This document shows positions 35,601-48,450 of a DNA stretch of 64,000 nt, one piece after another. A program made the position numbers and the translations under genes. The first letter of the stretch is position 1. Every line of letters starts with the position of its first letter. Origin of the DNA: Diabrotica undecimpunctata (Eukaryota; Arthropoda; Insecta; Coleoptera; Chrysomelidae); the NCBI RefSeq assembly GCF_040954645.1, contig NC_092804.1, forward strand, positions 87,967,717 through 88,031,716, given 5' to 3'. The notes under the pieces are model-generated. The model did not search any database and was not told where the DNA came from. It saw nothing but the letters and a program-made list of their open reading frames with translations.

Positions 35601-36082
35601 ATAATAAAGATAATATTTATCTAAACACATTTTTGAACGTTATTTTTTTTATTTAGATTTAGTGCAATTCCGTTATCTGTGATGGCAATAATGAATTGTT
35701 TCACGAACCATTGTCTCCAGTCTGAACCAGAGATATGTAAGAGAGGCTCTCTTATATATCTCTGGTCTGAATACTGGAACATTGGGAAAAAAAAGTGTAC
35801 CATTTTTATATGACGGTAAGTGTACAAGGGTACATAACACTATGTCCGGATGGTAAATGACGGTGCACACATATAGTAGAGGTAAACAACACCAAGTCCA
35901 CATGGTGTTGTTTACCTCTGACTGGAAGTGGACTTGGTGTTGATTAAACAGTCGGTAACTTGCCGTAAAATTGTCTCTGGACATAGTATGGTTTACCTAT
36001 GTGTAGAGCCAGAAAAGTTATATTCAAAAGTGCAATAATCTAAATTTCGATAAAAATGGACATAGTGTCCTTTACCTCCGGA
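32626..36082. mobile_element. 3.46 kb DNA transposon with terminal inverted repeats
   Basis: Ends share CGGAGGTAAAGGACACTATG and continue to CCATTTT in inverted orientation (32628-32655 and 36053-36080). GTAC on both sides (32622-32625, 36083-36086) may be a 4 bp target duplication. Variants of the terminal motif recur inside near both ends. Carries the broken transposase at 33024-35150. Target length and transposase type would fit a Sola-like family, but I cannot confirm that. Confidence 0.72.
33024..35150 (-). pseudogene. transposase of unassigned (possibly Sola-like) family, fragmented
   Basis: Four minus-strand open pieces in family order: an acidic N-terminus (35150-34941, MDENDNLFGDENSDIDKIYV), a Cys-rich segment (34740-34438, CMCRMKCSKRLPEYE), a middle part (34426-33974, RSKRDYLGTELTIEKMYQLY, GRDICDTC), and the core (33973-33362) with LWTDNCYGQNKN and KGHTHMEVDTVHALI, where conserved acidic/His residues lie. 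A C-terminal piece (33368-33024) has ALLPFVPSVCHTFYQNL. Frame changes, most clearly at 33974, leave it without one continuous frame; some breaks could be introns. Similar uncharacterised proteins are frequent in insects. Confidence 0.68.
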
Positions 36083-36494
36083 GTACACAAATATAAAATA
36101 ATTTATATTGCCACGATACACCTAATGATAGGCCTATAATTTGCTGTACTGCCAGTTGCTTGATATTAGTGGTGTGGGATTTTCACTTGTCAATACGAAT
36201 ATTTATAAATTAACAAACGAAGAGTTTTGAAAAACCAATAATCTTGACAAAAACTAATGGCGATAGAATAGAATTAAGAATAACAATTCCATGAATGTGT
36301 TTATAATAATTAAGTGTTGTGAATGTAAAGTAATTTTTTAATTTTAAATATAGAAAGGATTTATATTGAACAAAGATGACAGACTGTGATAAATTTTATC
36401 AACATTATATAACATCATTGATGATCCAACCTCATTAAGTTTGTAAGTAGTGAATTTTTTAAATAATTATACCAACGTTAACAAACTATTCCTC
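36083..36494. other. remainder of the Penelope-like region
   Basis: Noncoding DNA between the DNA transposon and the right terminal repeat; nothing recognised. Confidence 0.45.
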
Positions 36495-36605
36495 ATATTT
36501 GTAGCTCCTTGATGAAGGTAATAACCAATGTCCGAAAGCTTGGATTAAAAATTTACAAGAGTACACGTTTCATTTTTGATTGCTGCAAACCCAATATTTA
36601 ACAAA
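36495..36605 (+). repeat. Penelope-type terminal repeat, right
   Basis: Plus-strand partner of 31846-31955, with TTGATGA in place of CTGATGA and GAAAGCTT. The hammerhead core is mutated at its first base. Confidence 0.6.
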
Positions 36606-37209
36606 AGGTAAAAGAAATAATTGAGAAATAATTAAGAAACTCATTGTCTCCTAGTAAGAAATGTAGTTCTTTTTAAAATACTCCCCCTTTTAAATTAAAT
36701 GTCTGTTTAGTTCCCCGTTTTTTAAGTATTTTCTGTGTGTTTCTGTGTGTGTAAAAGTGTCTTAATTTAATTTTAACATAAAATTTTTTGACTTTACAAA
36801 ATTTGCCAGATATTGCAAAAACTTTATCAAAGAAATTTGATAACTACAAGCTTATATAATTGCACACCCACACAATTCGTACATCCATTCTTATTCATTG
36901 TCTTACAACTGTCACCTTCCAAAACAAAACATAAAATCTCAATAAATAACACACATTTCATAAATATATCTCCAGAATAAATATAAATAACTTAACTTAA
37001 TGGTATAGAACATTACTTTCATCAAACAAACAATACATTTCACCTATCTCTACTTCATTGGATAAAATCTGTCTCCTCAAGAACTTCCCCGTTTACTGTT
37101 AAACAATTACAATAGTTGACCTGAATTCTCCAATCAACAATACAAGATAGTTTGAACCATGTTTTTTCAACCATCAATTAATAGAGTACCGGCATCATTT
37201 TAACTTTGT
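36606..37209. other. no recognised gene
   Basis: AT-rich DNA leading into the hammerhead motif; possibly the body of another truncated Penelope-like copy. Confidence 0.4.
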
Positions 37210-37263
37210 ATCGTGACCTGAAGATGCTTTGCATATTATAGAAAGCGAAACCGGTCGTCCGAT
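37210..37263 (+). ncRNA. hammerhead ribozyme (type I, minimal stem III)
   Basis: Stem I ATCG-T-GAC (37210-37217) pairs with GTC-CGAT (37257-37263) apart from one bulged T. Core CTGAAGA (37218-37224), stem II GCTTT/AAAGC with a long loop (37226-37246), GAAA (37247-37250), then CCGGTC; A37250 and ACCGGT give the tiny stem III, and cleavage is predicted after C37256. All invariant core bases are present. Such ribozymes are known in Penelope-like element ends. Confidence 0.75.
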
Positions 37264-37401
37264 TAGTTAAATTAAATTGATTGTGAGTAAGTCTAACTAT
37301 TATTTCTTTTACCTTTTGAAATGGACTCACACAAGCAACACATTCATGATTCCAATATTTAACGTTTACTTCCTTACGTTGTCAGCAAATACTTCTGGTT
37401 C

Positions 37402-37402
<1 letters not shown>

Positions 37403-37469
<67 letters not shown>
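37403..37469. repeat. (TA)n microsatellite
   Basis: About 33 TA units immediately before the SINE. Confidence 0.95.
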
Positions 37470-37471
<2 letters not shown>

Positions 37472-37472
<1 letters not shown>

Positions 37473-37742
37473 GATCGGATAGCCAAGCGGGCTGGGCGGC
37501 TGGCTTCTCCTTCGCTTCACTGCGAGAGATGTCAGTTCAAATCCCCAGCTCGGTGTAGAGAAAACAAAAAAAAAAGGCTAACGCAGCAGTTTAAAATTCT
37601 AAATGAATCTGCGGCTTAGTCTAGAATATGCTGGTATCTGATCGGCCTATGGTGGAGCAGTACGGCAAGAGATAAGGGCTTGCGGCTTGGTGATACTCCT
37701 CCATAGATCCCTACCGGAAGGGCGTGTGCCGCCTAAATACCG

Positions 37743-37744
<2 letters not shown>
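37472..37744 (+). mobile_element. tRNA-derived SINE
   Basis: The head has an RNA polymerase III A box (TAGCCAAGCGGG) and B box (GTTCAAATCC) spaced as in a long-variable-arm tRNA. A tRNA-unrelated body of about 190 bp follows, and TA tracts lie at both ends. A true tRNA gene is unlikely because the acceptor stem does not close. Confidence 0.7.
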
Positions 37745-37823
<79 letters not shown>

Positions 37824-37887
37824 AGGAAAAAAAAGGAAAAGAAAAAAGAGAAATAGATTTCCCCAATATTTAAGAGTTTACTATATT

Positions 37888-37955
<68 letters not shown>

Positions 37956-38389
37956 GTCGGTTCGCTAATAACGGTTCCAAAATGTCTAGTGCCAATATTA
38001 ATTGCAAACAACAAACAATTATTCACATGCGGTTTATTAAGAAAATAAAATTGCGTAAATTTATAAGGTTTATATTTTTGAAATCATCGCCATTTTTTTA
38101 TGTAAATATAGTAAAAAAATAATTAATTAAATAAAACTTTAAAAACGGTATGTGGTACTCCAGGAGTGACGGAGTCAGGGAAACATAGCTTTCTTATCGT
38201 CTACGCATAAAATATATCTTTATATCTAGACATATAACTAGGAAAAGAGAAGGCATGGAGCGAATGATAGTTGAAGGTAACGTAGCGGGTACAAGATCCA
38301 GGAGAAAGTTAATTCGACTGAAATAGTCAAACAAATTACATGATGCCACTAACAACAAGGCGAGTTACTAACCGCTCATGCATATGCAC

Positions 38390-38456
<67 letters not shown>

Positions 38457-38876
38457 TACTATCATTTTCGCATCGATACATTATGCTTTTACCATCAATT
38501 TAGCATCGTCTTGCAAAGTAGCATCTGTATATCGACTCTACTTTACAAGACCTTAATAACTTTTTTCCTGTACTTGTTACAAGAATTTTAACCATCTCAT
38601 TGATTAGAGTGTTGATACCGTGTTGATATTTTAAAATATCCGCTTTCTCTTTTTATCCCTTACTGAGTTATACAAGTTTATTCCAGAAAATGTTTGAGTC
38701 TAAAATGATGGTACAGTGAAAATATTATATATATTTAGTTCAGGGTTTTACCGTTTACTCGCTGCCATTATATACATGAAAATGTATATCCCACTTTCAT
38801 TATCAATCATTTTAGCATCAGAAATTTGGCATCGCTGTTGAATATAATATTACCCACAATGAAATAGTAAATTTAA

Positions 38877-38952
<76 letters not shown>
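37745..38952. repeat. cluster of four (TA)n tracts
   Basis: TA runs at 37745-37820, 37891-37952, 38397-38452 and 38879-38950. Between them lie short unique DNA and a LINE scrap (38200-38335). A loose motif (ATCATTTT-GCATC) recurs several times between 38455 and 38980. Confidence 0.9.
38200..38335 (+). pseudogene. LINE 3'-end scrap
   Basis: The plus frame gives TRKREGMERMIVEGNVAGTR, the short basic tail found at the C-terminus of RTE/BovB-like LINE proteins. Too short to classify. Confidence 0.5.
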
Positions 38953-39019
38953 TTTTCATCCACAAATCATTCTGGCATCATGGTTGGTTAAAAGTAACGG
39001 GTTATGATATATTGCAACT

Positions 39020-40110
39020 ACCTATTGTATCTTCGCTCCAATTGGTCCAGTCGCGACGTACAGCCCCTCAAATGATAGGATTTAACCAATAAAATACAAT
39101 AAGACAGAAAAATGAAATATAGCAGCATGTCAAAAAGGCCTTAATTATATATGTTCGTTTCTATAAGTCCAATCGTGACGTACAGTATCTCAAATGACAG
39201 GATTTAACGAATTGAAAAAAATGAAATAAAAAAATTAAATACAGCAACATGTCAAAAGGGCCGTAGTCACGTATCTTCGGTCCTATTAGTCCAATCGTGA
39301 CGTATAGTACCTCTAATAATAGGATTTAACATAGAGAATATAATGGGATACAAAAATCAAATACAGAACAATGTCAAAAGGGCCTTAGTTGTGTATCTTT
39401 AGTTCTATTAGTCCAATCATGACGTGCAGTACCTCAAATGAAAGGATTTAACAAATAAAATACAATGAGGTATAAAAATTAAATAAAGTAGCATGTCAAA
39501 ATGGCCTTAGTTATGTATCTTTGGTCCTATTAGTCCAATCGTGACGTACGATACCTCAAATGATAGAATTTAACTAATAGAATACAATGAGATAGAAATC
39601 AAATACAGCAAAATGTTAAAAGGGCCTTAGTTACGTATCTTCGTTTTTAGTAGCCCAATCGTGACGTACAGTACCTCAAATGATAGGATTTAACCAATCG
39701 AATACAATAAGATAGAAAAATAAAATACATCAGCTTATCAAAAGGGCCTTAGTTATGTATCTGCGGTCCTATTAGTCCAATCGTGACGTTTCGTACCTCA
39801 AATGATAGAGTTAAACTAATAGAATACAATGAGATACAAAAATTAAATAGAGTAGCCTGGCAAAAGGGCCTTTGTTATGTATCTTCGATCCTATTAGTCC
39901 AATCGTGACGTACAGTACCTCAAATGGTAACATTTAACCAATAGAATACTACGACGTAGAAATCAAATACATCAACACGTCAAAAGGACCTTAGGTATAT
40001 ATCTTTGCTCCTATATATGTTATGTCAAAAGAGCCTTGCGTATCTCCGGTCCTATAGGTCTAATCAGGATATATGGAGCCTAAAATGATAGGATTTAACG
40101 AAGATAATAC
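39020..40110. repeat. 122 bp tandem repeat array (left)
   Basis: At least eight units spaced 120-122 bp; the anchor GTCCAATCGTGACGTA ends at about 39060, 39182, 39304, 39426, 39548, 39668, 39790 and 39912, then decays. A degenerate unit lies near 40640-40780 and another at 41030-41090 inside the palindrome arm. The same family in opposite orientation flanks the right side. Confidence 0.9.
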
Positions 40111-40307
40111 GATAGTGGAGAGAAATTCAACATGGCTGAATCTAATAACACCTTAAACTGGCAGCAATAAAACGAATTTACGCACAGAGGTATGTGGCAT
40201 ATTACGTGACAGGATTTAGCGAATACCATACGATTACGTCATACATCTCTTTGCATACGTCCACTTTTAGTTAACTACTTAGTATGTATTCAGTACTTAG
40301 CTTTACG

Positions 40308-40620
40308 GTGTTGAGGCATGGACTCTTAAACAGAAGAATGTTACAAATCTTGAAAGCTTTGAGATGTGGTGCTACTGCCGTATACTAAAAATAAGTTGAG
40401 TGGATAAAATTACAAATGAAGGGGTAATACGTAGAATACATAACGATCCAAAAGTTATACTGAATATAAAAAAGAGAAAACTTAAACACTTTGGCCACCT
40501 GATGAGTTAGTGATGAGTGAATTATTCAAAACAGCAGTAAATAAAATTAGAATCGCCCTAATAATGATATCCAATCTCCGATAGGAGAGGCACTCAAAGA
40601 AGAAAATATGAAAGACTCGA
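40308..40620 (+). pseudogene. RTE-type LINE 3' fragment
   Basis: Plus strand encodes VEAWTLKQKNVTNLESFEMW and then ISWVDKITNEGVIRRI, with stops and shifts: the C-terminal tail of an RTE-like LINE, related to the piece at 12743. It interrupts the repeat DNA between the left array and the palindrome. Confidence 0.72.
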
Positions 40621-42218
40621 AAAATCTCCAACGTTCACTGTTAAACATATTCCTCCCGTTCACTGCACACATTTACTGCTCCTTGACGCTGTGTCGAGAA
40701 TGAGATAGGATTTAACAAATAAAATGACAGAAAACTAAACAAGACACTGTGTCAAACGTGGAATGCGTCGTAGAACGTGAAATAGCGTAAAATTATATGA
40801 TGGCCATAGACGTTTCTTTAATACCCAGCAAACGACTCGCTTTCTAAAGTTACATAGGCCGGATCTGTGCGAGAAAAAGTCGATCATTCGTTTTATAATC
40901 CAAAGGGGACCATAAAATATTCAACGTTAAAATGTGACATAATGTAACGTTATGACAAATCTTTTTTCTCCCGCACGGGTGCATGCCTGTGTACCTATAC
41001 GAGGGGAGTCGTGCATAACCTTTAAGTTGATAACGTATCTTAGGGTCTATTAACCCGATTACTACGTATGAGGTATCAAATGAATATAACGTACAGCAGC
41101 GGCTTTCGCTGGAAATAAAACGAATAGGAACGTTTACCATTCTTACACTATGACCAAACCAACATTCATCCACTCTATAATCTCCACAGTAACACATGAA
41201 AAGTAACGAGCTGCATACTATATTTTATACATACTACATAAAAATGTTAGCAAGGACAGTCAAGCAATAAGTAATGCTTAAATGTAATAAGTAATGGGTA
41301 ATGTAATAAGTAATAAATTGCTGTTAGTATCTAAGCAAAGGAATGATAGTAAGTTGACGAATATAGAGCCATGCATAAAAATGATTAAAAGCATGCCATG
41401 AAAGGAACGTAGTCAATTCCGTTCAAACAAACATTTGTTGAAAAACAAAAATTTATTCTTAACGGCAGTCACCAACGTGAAGGTACGACTACACGACCGC
41501 CGGGAGAGGTAATGTTAGTATGGGACAAACTGTTAGTATGAATGAAGTCATTTACATAATATGATAATTTATTTAATAATTATACTTAACTTATTAAGAT
41601 CAGCACATAATTTAACATGGTTTAGAAGACATCTTTTATTGATGGACATCTTTTATGTTAAGACATCGACACTTTGGTGTAAATTCATTAGTTACTATGT
41701 TGTATAGCGTTCAAATGAATTATTGGGGGCTAATAACTCTAGGTTATCTTTAAAAATAGGAAATTCTCCGACTCCTGTTTTGGGACAGGCTATCGAAGAA
41801 TTGACTTAAATCTAAATCGAGGAAGACCAATAAGTTATCGATTGTCTTAGGAGGCTGCACGAACACATAGCTCTGGAATTAACCAGAACGGTTCATTAAT
41901 TTGCCAGTGGTCCATGATATCTTTTTAGTGGTCATATCTAAACATCTTTTTTAAATGTGCTAATCTTAGGTATCGTGATTTAGAAATAATATTTAGAAAA
42001 TTAAGATCTATTACAATTATCATATAATATAAAAAACGAAAAGCGAAATGAAATGGTGAAATAATGACTAATAAATTCTGAATCAGATATATTTTAAGTT
42101 GTAATAAATAAAGCACGTTATAAAAACGACAATATACAATTTACATCCATCTTAAAGTCAATCATCAAGGATAAATGTTAAAATATGACTATCGATATAT
42201 TAGATATATTACTTTGCG

Positions 42219-45200
42219 TTAATCAACATCCATCTTAGAATCAATTAAATAATGCCCCCACGGAAGTGAATCATATGACTTCAGAAGGTGATATCTTTTA
42301 TCATCATTGGGGCTTAGCGCAATCTTGCTTTGTGTTATGGTATAAACATGGTGCTTATCTGAGCGTATTAGATTCTGTGAAGCATACACCTTTTTTAAGT
42401 TATCCAAACACTCTACATAGTCCTCAAACGTAATTTTAGTGTTCACCACAGATTTCTTTACCCCCTTCGCCTTCTTTGTCACTCCATCATTTGTAATAAT
42501 TGCACCAATCTCATCATCCCCATATTCTTCCTCTTTCAACTTCCTCCTTTTTTCTTCAATCTTATCTTCTGTGATAGCTACTTTTGTTGTATACAATTTA
42601 GATCGGAGCCCTATGTAGTCAGTCATTATTCGGCCTTAATTCTCATCTTTCATCATACCTAACACCTTCTTGTTAACCTGAGGGATACCATAAATATTGT
42701 CTTTACTATAGTCTGAGGTATCAAAATATTTATAGCAATCTTCTTTCATAGCCTCATATGGGTCTTGTTCACGTATTTCCACGATTACACTATCGGTATC
42801 AGTATAGCAAGTTGTAAAGTTTTCACCGAACCTACTAGCTAAGTATCCATATTGAAAATCATAGATTGTCGTTTTAGCCTAAAATACTAAAGTCTAAAAT
42901 ACTCATTCCGATATAGATTGGTTTATCTAACCATATTTCAGCTCTACGCATCTCAACAGCTACCAAGTTTTCACTAAAAATCGTCGCATTCTTAAACAAT
43001 GGGCTACTTATTCTAGCTTCAGCTCCGTAACGACCCTCCCACAAAGTAAGCAACTTTGTATCAACGCGCTTGCGCACTGATTCCATAGTCTTCCCGAACA
43101 CTGCATTATTCATAAGCTTAAAAAGACCCTTTTCAAACTTATTTTTCGCTGCCTTCCGGAGATTTGTATTAAGATCGATGTATGACTTTAACCATGGAGC
43201 CTGTTTGAATTTCAATACTCTATGTATCTTTTTCAGGATCAATCCATTTGCAAGCGCCTGTTTTAGTGCTCTATAATGTATTACATATCTTTCTTTATCT
43301 TGTAGGGTGGCCATTAATTTAGTCTGCTCTCGCGGACGTGTAGGAGGAAGCATAGTCTTAGAATTTAAAGACTCAGGATAAAACGGGATATCTTTATGAC
43401 GATCATGAAGATGTTGAGGGTACTCCAGATCAACCTCGAGAATGTACTCTTCAGAAGCATCGTCGGCAATGGAAAGGACATCAATATTGGCATCGACCCA
43501 CTCGAAACCGCCATATGGAAGATATTGAGACATGGCCCAACCATACTGATTATTAACATCAAAATACATAAGGAACGTTTTTGGTTTAGATGGATCATAG
43601 TTGTTGATGTATGGATTGTTAGCTTTCACACGTCTTTTAGAGCAAACTTGACTAAGACCACCACGAATACCACGTTCAACAACCAAATGCATGTCAGGAT
43701 CGGTTAAAAGCTCCAGTTCTTGACCTGTATATTTAAGCATTGCATCCCAAGTAAAACCAGGTAAAGTATAATAGTGAGCAGGGTCAAGATTATAAGTTTG
43801 AAGAGAGCTGGATCGGAATCGCTCAAAGATATCTACAAGAAGAAGAATTGTCAGTTTTCATATATAAATCGACATAATCCCCGAGAGTTGCACAATTGAA
43901 TGTCGACCAGACTTCTTGAGCGCGACGATAATGTGAACGAAGACATGGCTTATCTTCAAGTTTATTGTAAAAAGACTCAATAGGAGGCAAAGAAGTCTCA
44001 CAGAATTTTTTAAATGAATCTATATAATCATATGGCATGATACCTTTTTTAGTTAGAAGATGGAAATTCTCATCAGGAAGCGAAGTATATTGGGACTTGA
44101 GATTAGGAAACTCAGGGAGGTAAGAAGCTAATTTATCAAGAGAAGAAGACATAAATCGATAACTATCGATAAAACGGAATTTAATTCGAGCATCATCAAT
44201 ATGTTTTGTAAAAGAAATGTATTTTTCCTTAGTAATAGGAAGAAGATCTACGGGGCCTTTGATGTGTGTAGCAATATCGTTAATAATAAAATGTGCGTCA
44301 TATCCGGAGAGATTATGAAATATTATTGGAATTGTATGAGCATCTTTATAATTAATGTTACACCCTTCGTGAGCTGCACCTCTATAATTATTGTCAGGAA
44401 TAAAGTGATCATGGTCTCGCACTTTCTTATCATTGGGGGAAAAGCGCTGCTCACAGATATGACAATGAGTGGCTGCATGGAAATCGCTCTTTTGCTGAGT
44501 TGTCATATGTATATCATATGGGCACATAAACACCGTAGAAACATCCTCAGCAAACTGATTAAGTTTATCTGCGAACCATTTCATGCAATCCTTTCCTCTA
44601 TATGAGTCATAAAACGACAAAGTGTCATCATACGAGCATTTAAAGAAATAACCAACTGCTACAGGAATATGTTCTTGAGGGTTTTTAGGATCTCCTGTAC
44701 GTTTCAAAGCACTCTCGAGATCAGCGTACACGGCGAAGGGAGCTTTAATCTTATTCCGGAAATTCTTAAATTTCAACATTTTATTGCTTTCCTCGGGCAT
44801 TTTAATGGCTGTTTCATTAATTCTTATGCAATCTACCGTGTGAGCTTCTAGCTGAGTAGATGATGAAAACGGTTGTAGGCATCTATCACATATAAGATCT
44901 GATCGGCCGCTGCAGCAAGCCTTATGAATATTTAACTTTTCTTGTGATCGAAAGTAATGGAGGCAGGCATCGCAGAAATATTTGGCTCCTTTACGTTTAC
45001 TAAGCTGCTTGGAGAGGAGGCGGGACAAACTTTTTATCCAAACGTAATGGTATCTAATAGGACCTTCGGTATCATCATATTTATCTTGAATTAAAAGCAA
45101 ATTCACATGTTTATCCTTCTTGTTTTTAGTTAGAAATGTAGGGAGGGTCGTAAAATCTCTTTTTTCTTTTTTCAAAACGTATACATTAATTGAAATGTCA

Positions 45201-46102
45201 TTCTGTTTTTCAAAATTAGGAATCTGCCTAATAGTCATTGGCCACTGTATTCCCTTCAACTTCAACACTTGCGAGTAGTGCGGATATTTTGACACTCTTT
45301 GAGGATGTTTATCAACAGGATTCAACGCTGATATGACAGACCACGCAAAGCAGGCCTCATCATCATTTTTGACGTTAACGCATGCTTCCTTTCTCTTTAT
45401 TTGAGGAGGAAGTTCAATATAAGAGGAACCAAGTTGTGGTGTGTATTTGTTAATGTGTACCCCCAGGTTAACAACAGCCTTTAGTGCCCAGCCACTATCT
45501 CTCTCTTGGAATTCCTCTAGATTTTTGCTGAGGGGTTCAGACACATGGTTTTCAAACCATTCATCAAGATTTGTGTCTTTGTATATTGGAGAGTTTGATG
45601 TGGTAAAATATTTGGTGTCTTTTAGGATTTTCTCACCGCTAGCTATCTCGAATTCTCCCCCAAAAGCAGTATTAACTTTAACTACCTCATCCTTCTTTAG
45701 CGCGTTTTGAATCCTACGTTTGAATAGCGCCTTGCAATCTACTAGGAAACTGCTGGGGTCTTTGTGTTTGAGGTTTGAGATGACTCCAGTTCGAATTCTT
45801 GAGTTGAACGCTGATAAGGAATCATCCCATTGTACTCTATGCTTAGCAGTCTCCTTCATAGGTGTAAGTCCCGCCCCCCTCTTTTGTTCGGCCTTCAGTT
45901 GGTTTCTCAACGTTTTTACATGCCTCATCTGAGCTTCTAAATGCTGCTTCTCACCCATCGTCTTGACATATCTCATCGAATTTCGTATCTTTTTACTCGC
46001 TTTCGTGCACTCAGTCAGCCCTTTCTTAACATTATCTTCCTGATAATCATTTCTAATCAACCCCAAGATGGATGCAATTAGCTGAATAAGTTTAGCTATC
46101 AT
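42219..46102 (-). pseudogene. family B DNA polymerase (protein-primed type), left copy
   Basis: Near-identical inverted copy of the gene at 57626-61499. The first frame runs from ATG 46102 to 43823. It shares with the right copy the single-base frameshift that ends the first frame. The second part (43740-42219) has extra damage: a 10 bp duplication near 42880 that breaks the frame after motif B, and a nonsense change near 42640 just before the KxY motif. More decayed than the right copy. Type and motifs are described under the right copy. Confidence 0.88.
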
Positions 46103-46734
46103 GTTTAAACAAAACAAGCAAATATTCAAAATAGATTAAGAAATAAAAAATTTACAAAAAAAAACGTTATATCAAAATAGTCAAAATATTCAAAAAAATC
46201 AAAATTTTCAAAATTTATCACTCACCAGAGCACAGATTTAAACTCACCAAAGCACACGTCTGTACGCTAGGAATATCTGAAACAGAATGAAGAAAATACC
46301 ATAATGCAGGGTATAAGGCAAACTTTAGTCGGGCGGAAAACTGAATGATATTATAAAAGGCTCCTCAAATGCACAATGTTCATACAAGTACAATAAATAC
46401 CTATACAATAAGCATAATATACAGGCTTTCCATTTTAAGTTTGTTTAAAAGAGAAAGGCATAGCATAACATATTAATCAAGTAGTCGTCAACAATAGCCG
46501 TAGATATCGTCACCAAAGAAAATTTAGATATGAACATCTGAAAATCATGATTACCTCACGTGTTCAGCACTAAGAATCTCGATAACTTTGAATAATACCA
46601 TCAAGTTCCCACTCCTCGGATAACAGTCAAAAATCTTGACTACCCCACCACTTTTAGCACAAACATACTTGATAACTGCTATAATACCATCAAGTTCTCA
46701 CATTTTATCAGTAAATCATGGCCCGATTCTAAAG

Positions 46735-47560
46735 AAAATGTCAGTATCAGTATGCTAGAAGACCAGTACAGGGTGAAATTTATGTTAAAACACAAAAGAC
46801 GCTCAATACTGAGTGTTCACAGAGGATAATATAGAAAAAATAACAAAAACAGAGCTCGTCGGAAATAAGCAGAATCACAATAAAAAAAGTATTCATAACT
46901 AAAATAGTTATGATTGTTAGAAACGTATAAAGTATAAATGTCACCTAAATTACTGGCTAATAGTATAAAATATAAAATTAGATTCAACACACTCATTTTT
47001 ACGTGATAAGCCCTAATACTATCCCTAAACTATATAAATTTAAACAAAAGACGCAAGAATAGTAGAAAAATATTTCTATTTGCAACTAAACACATATTTT
47101 TAAAGGAAATCTGAACACACAACTACTAAAACAGCAATAATTATAACTAAAAAAGATCTAATTAATAAATAAAAAAGGCCAGATTCTAAAGAATTTTAAA
47201 AATGACAGTATCACTATGCTAGTAGACCAGTACAGAGGATAATATAGAAAAAATAATAAAAACAGAGCTCGTCGGAAATAACCAGAATCATAATAAAAAA
47301 AGTATTCAAAACTAAGATAGTTATGATTGTAAGAAACTTATAAAGTATAAATGTCGCCTAAATTACTGGATAACCGTGATAAGCCCTATTACTATCTCTA
47401 AGCTTTATAAATTTAAACAAAAGAAGAAAGAATAGTAGAAAAATATTTCTATTCTCAACTAAACGCATGCTTTTAAAGGAAATCCGAACACACAACTACT
47501 AAAAATTCAATAATTATAATTAAAAAAGATCTAATTAATAAATAAAAAAAAACATTAAAA
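46735..47560. repeat. tandem duplication in the polymerase leader, left arm
   Basis: Two diverged direct copies of about 370-450 bp; mirrors 56190-57010. Confidence 0.75.
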
Positions 47561-48035
47561 CAAATAATATTCTCTAAAATAAATATAAACTCACCGTGGT
47601 TTAATAAAAACTCACACACTGAATACACAAAAATTTAAACGTTGTTTATCCACCAGCAGTCAAACTAAAACTGATTTTAAAAATATATTTTACTAGAGTA
47701 TGCAGGCTCGATTAACCTTGTATCTATATATAAAATTGCATATGTTTCCTGCGACAGGGAAACGCCACCGTGAGAAATGATTAAAGGAAGCAGATGCATC
47801 CGGTGACGTCAGAATTCTCGTTAGCGTATTTTATGATATAGTTAGATTTCCAAGTTTAATTATATACGAGGTTAGTCACAAATTACACATAAAATATAAT
47901 TGCAAAAATTTAGAAGTTAAAGCAAGAGATTGATCAAAAATTATTCTCTTTGTTAATCATTCGTCTTCTTATCTTTCCAAGTTTAATTATCTACGAGGGT
48001 AGTCACAAATTACTCATTAAATATAATTGATAAAG

Positions 48036-48142
48036 TTCACGTCACGTGTCGCACGTCACGTTACGTGCGACACGTGTCCACGTCACGTTTTCACGTGCGT
48101 CACGTCTTCAGTCACGTTACGTGCGTCACGGGTTCACGTCCG
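48036..48142. repeat. CACGT-rich cluster, left arm
   Basis: More than ten overlapping CACGT/ACGTG motifs in about 100 bp; mirrored at 55584-55694. Possible regulatory or replication-linked sites, unproven. Confidence 0.6.
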
Positions 48143-48450
48143 TAAATACAAGCTGAGACTTAAAAGTCCATTTACAGGAAAACATAGTCAATTTTTATAG
48201 CTTTAACAATCTCCACAGGAAAATGGACCGGATATTCTTTAAATGAATATGTAGAATGATAATTGTAATTATTATAGGTAGAAAATAAAAACTCTAAAAA
48301 ATATACATTGTTTGCATCTATACCAAGGTCTTAGATTATTTAACCATGACATAGGTCTTTTGGTACACATTTGCCTTCGCTATCAGTGTTCTCATTGTCC
48401 GCCTGAACATCATCTGAGACTATCTAAGTACTATCCGAACACCATCAGAG

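Noticed and set aside
37472..37560. Functional tRNA gene
   Set aside because: A and B boxes are present but the acceptor stem does not pair and a SINE body follows.
39020..40110. CRISPR-like array
   Set aside because: Units are whole 120-122 bp tandem copies without alternating unique spacers, in a eukaryotic context.
43070..43276. Antisense open frames across both polymerase copies
   Set aside because: They are shadows of the polymerase codons; their conservation only reflects near-identical arms.
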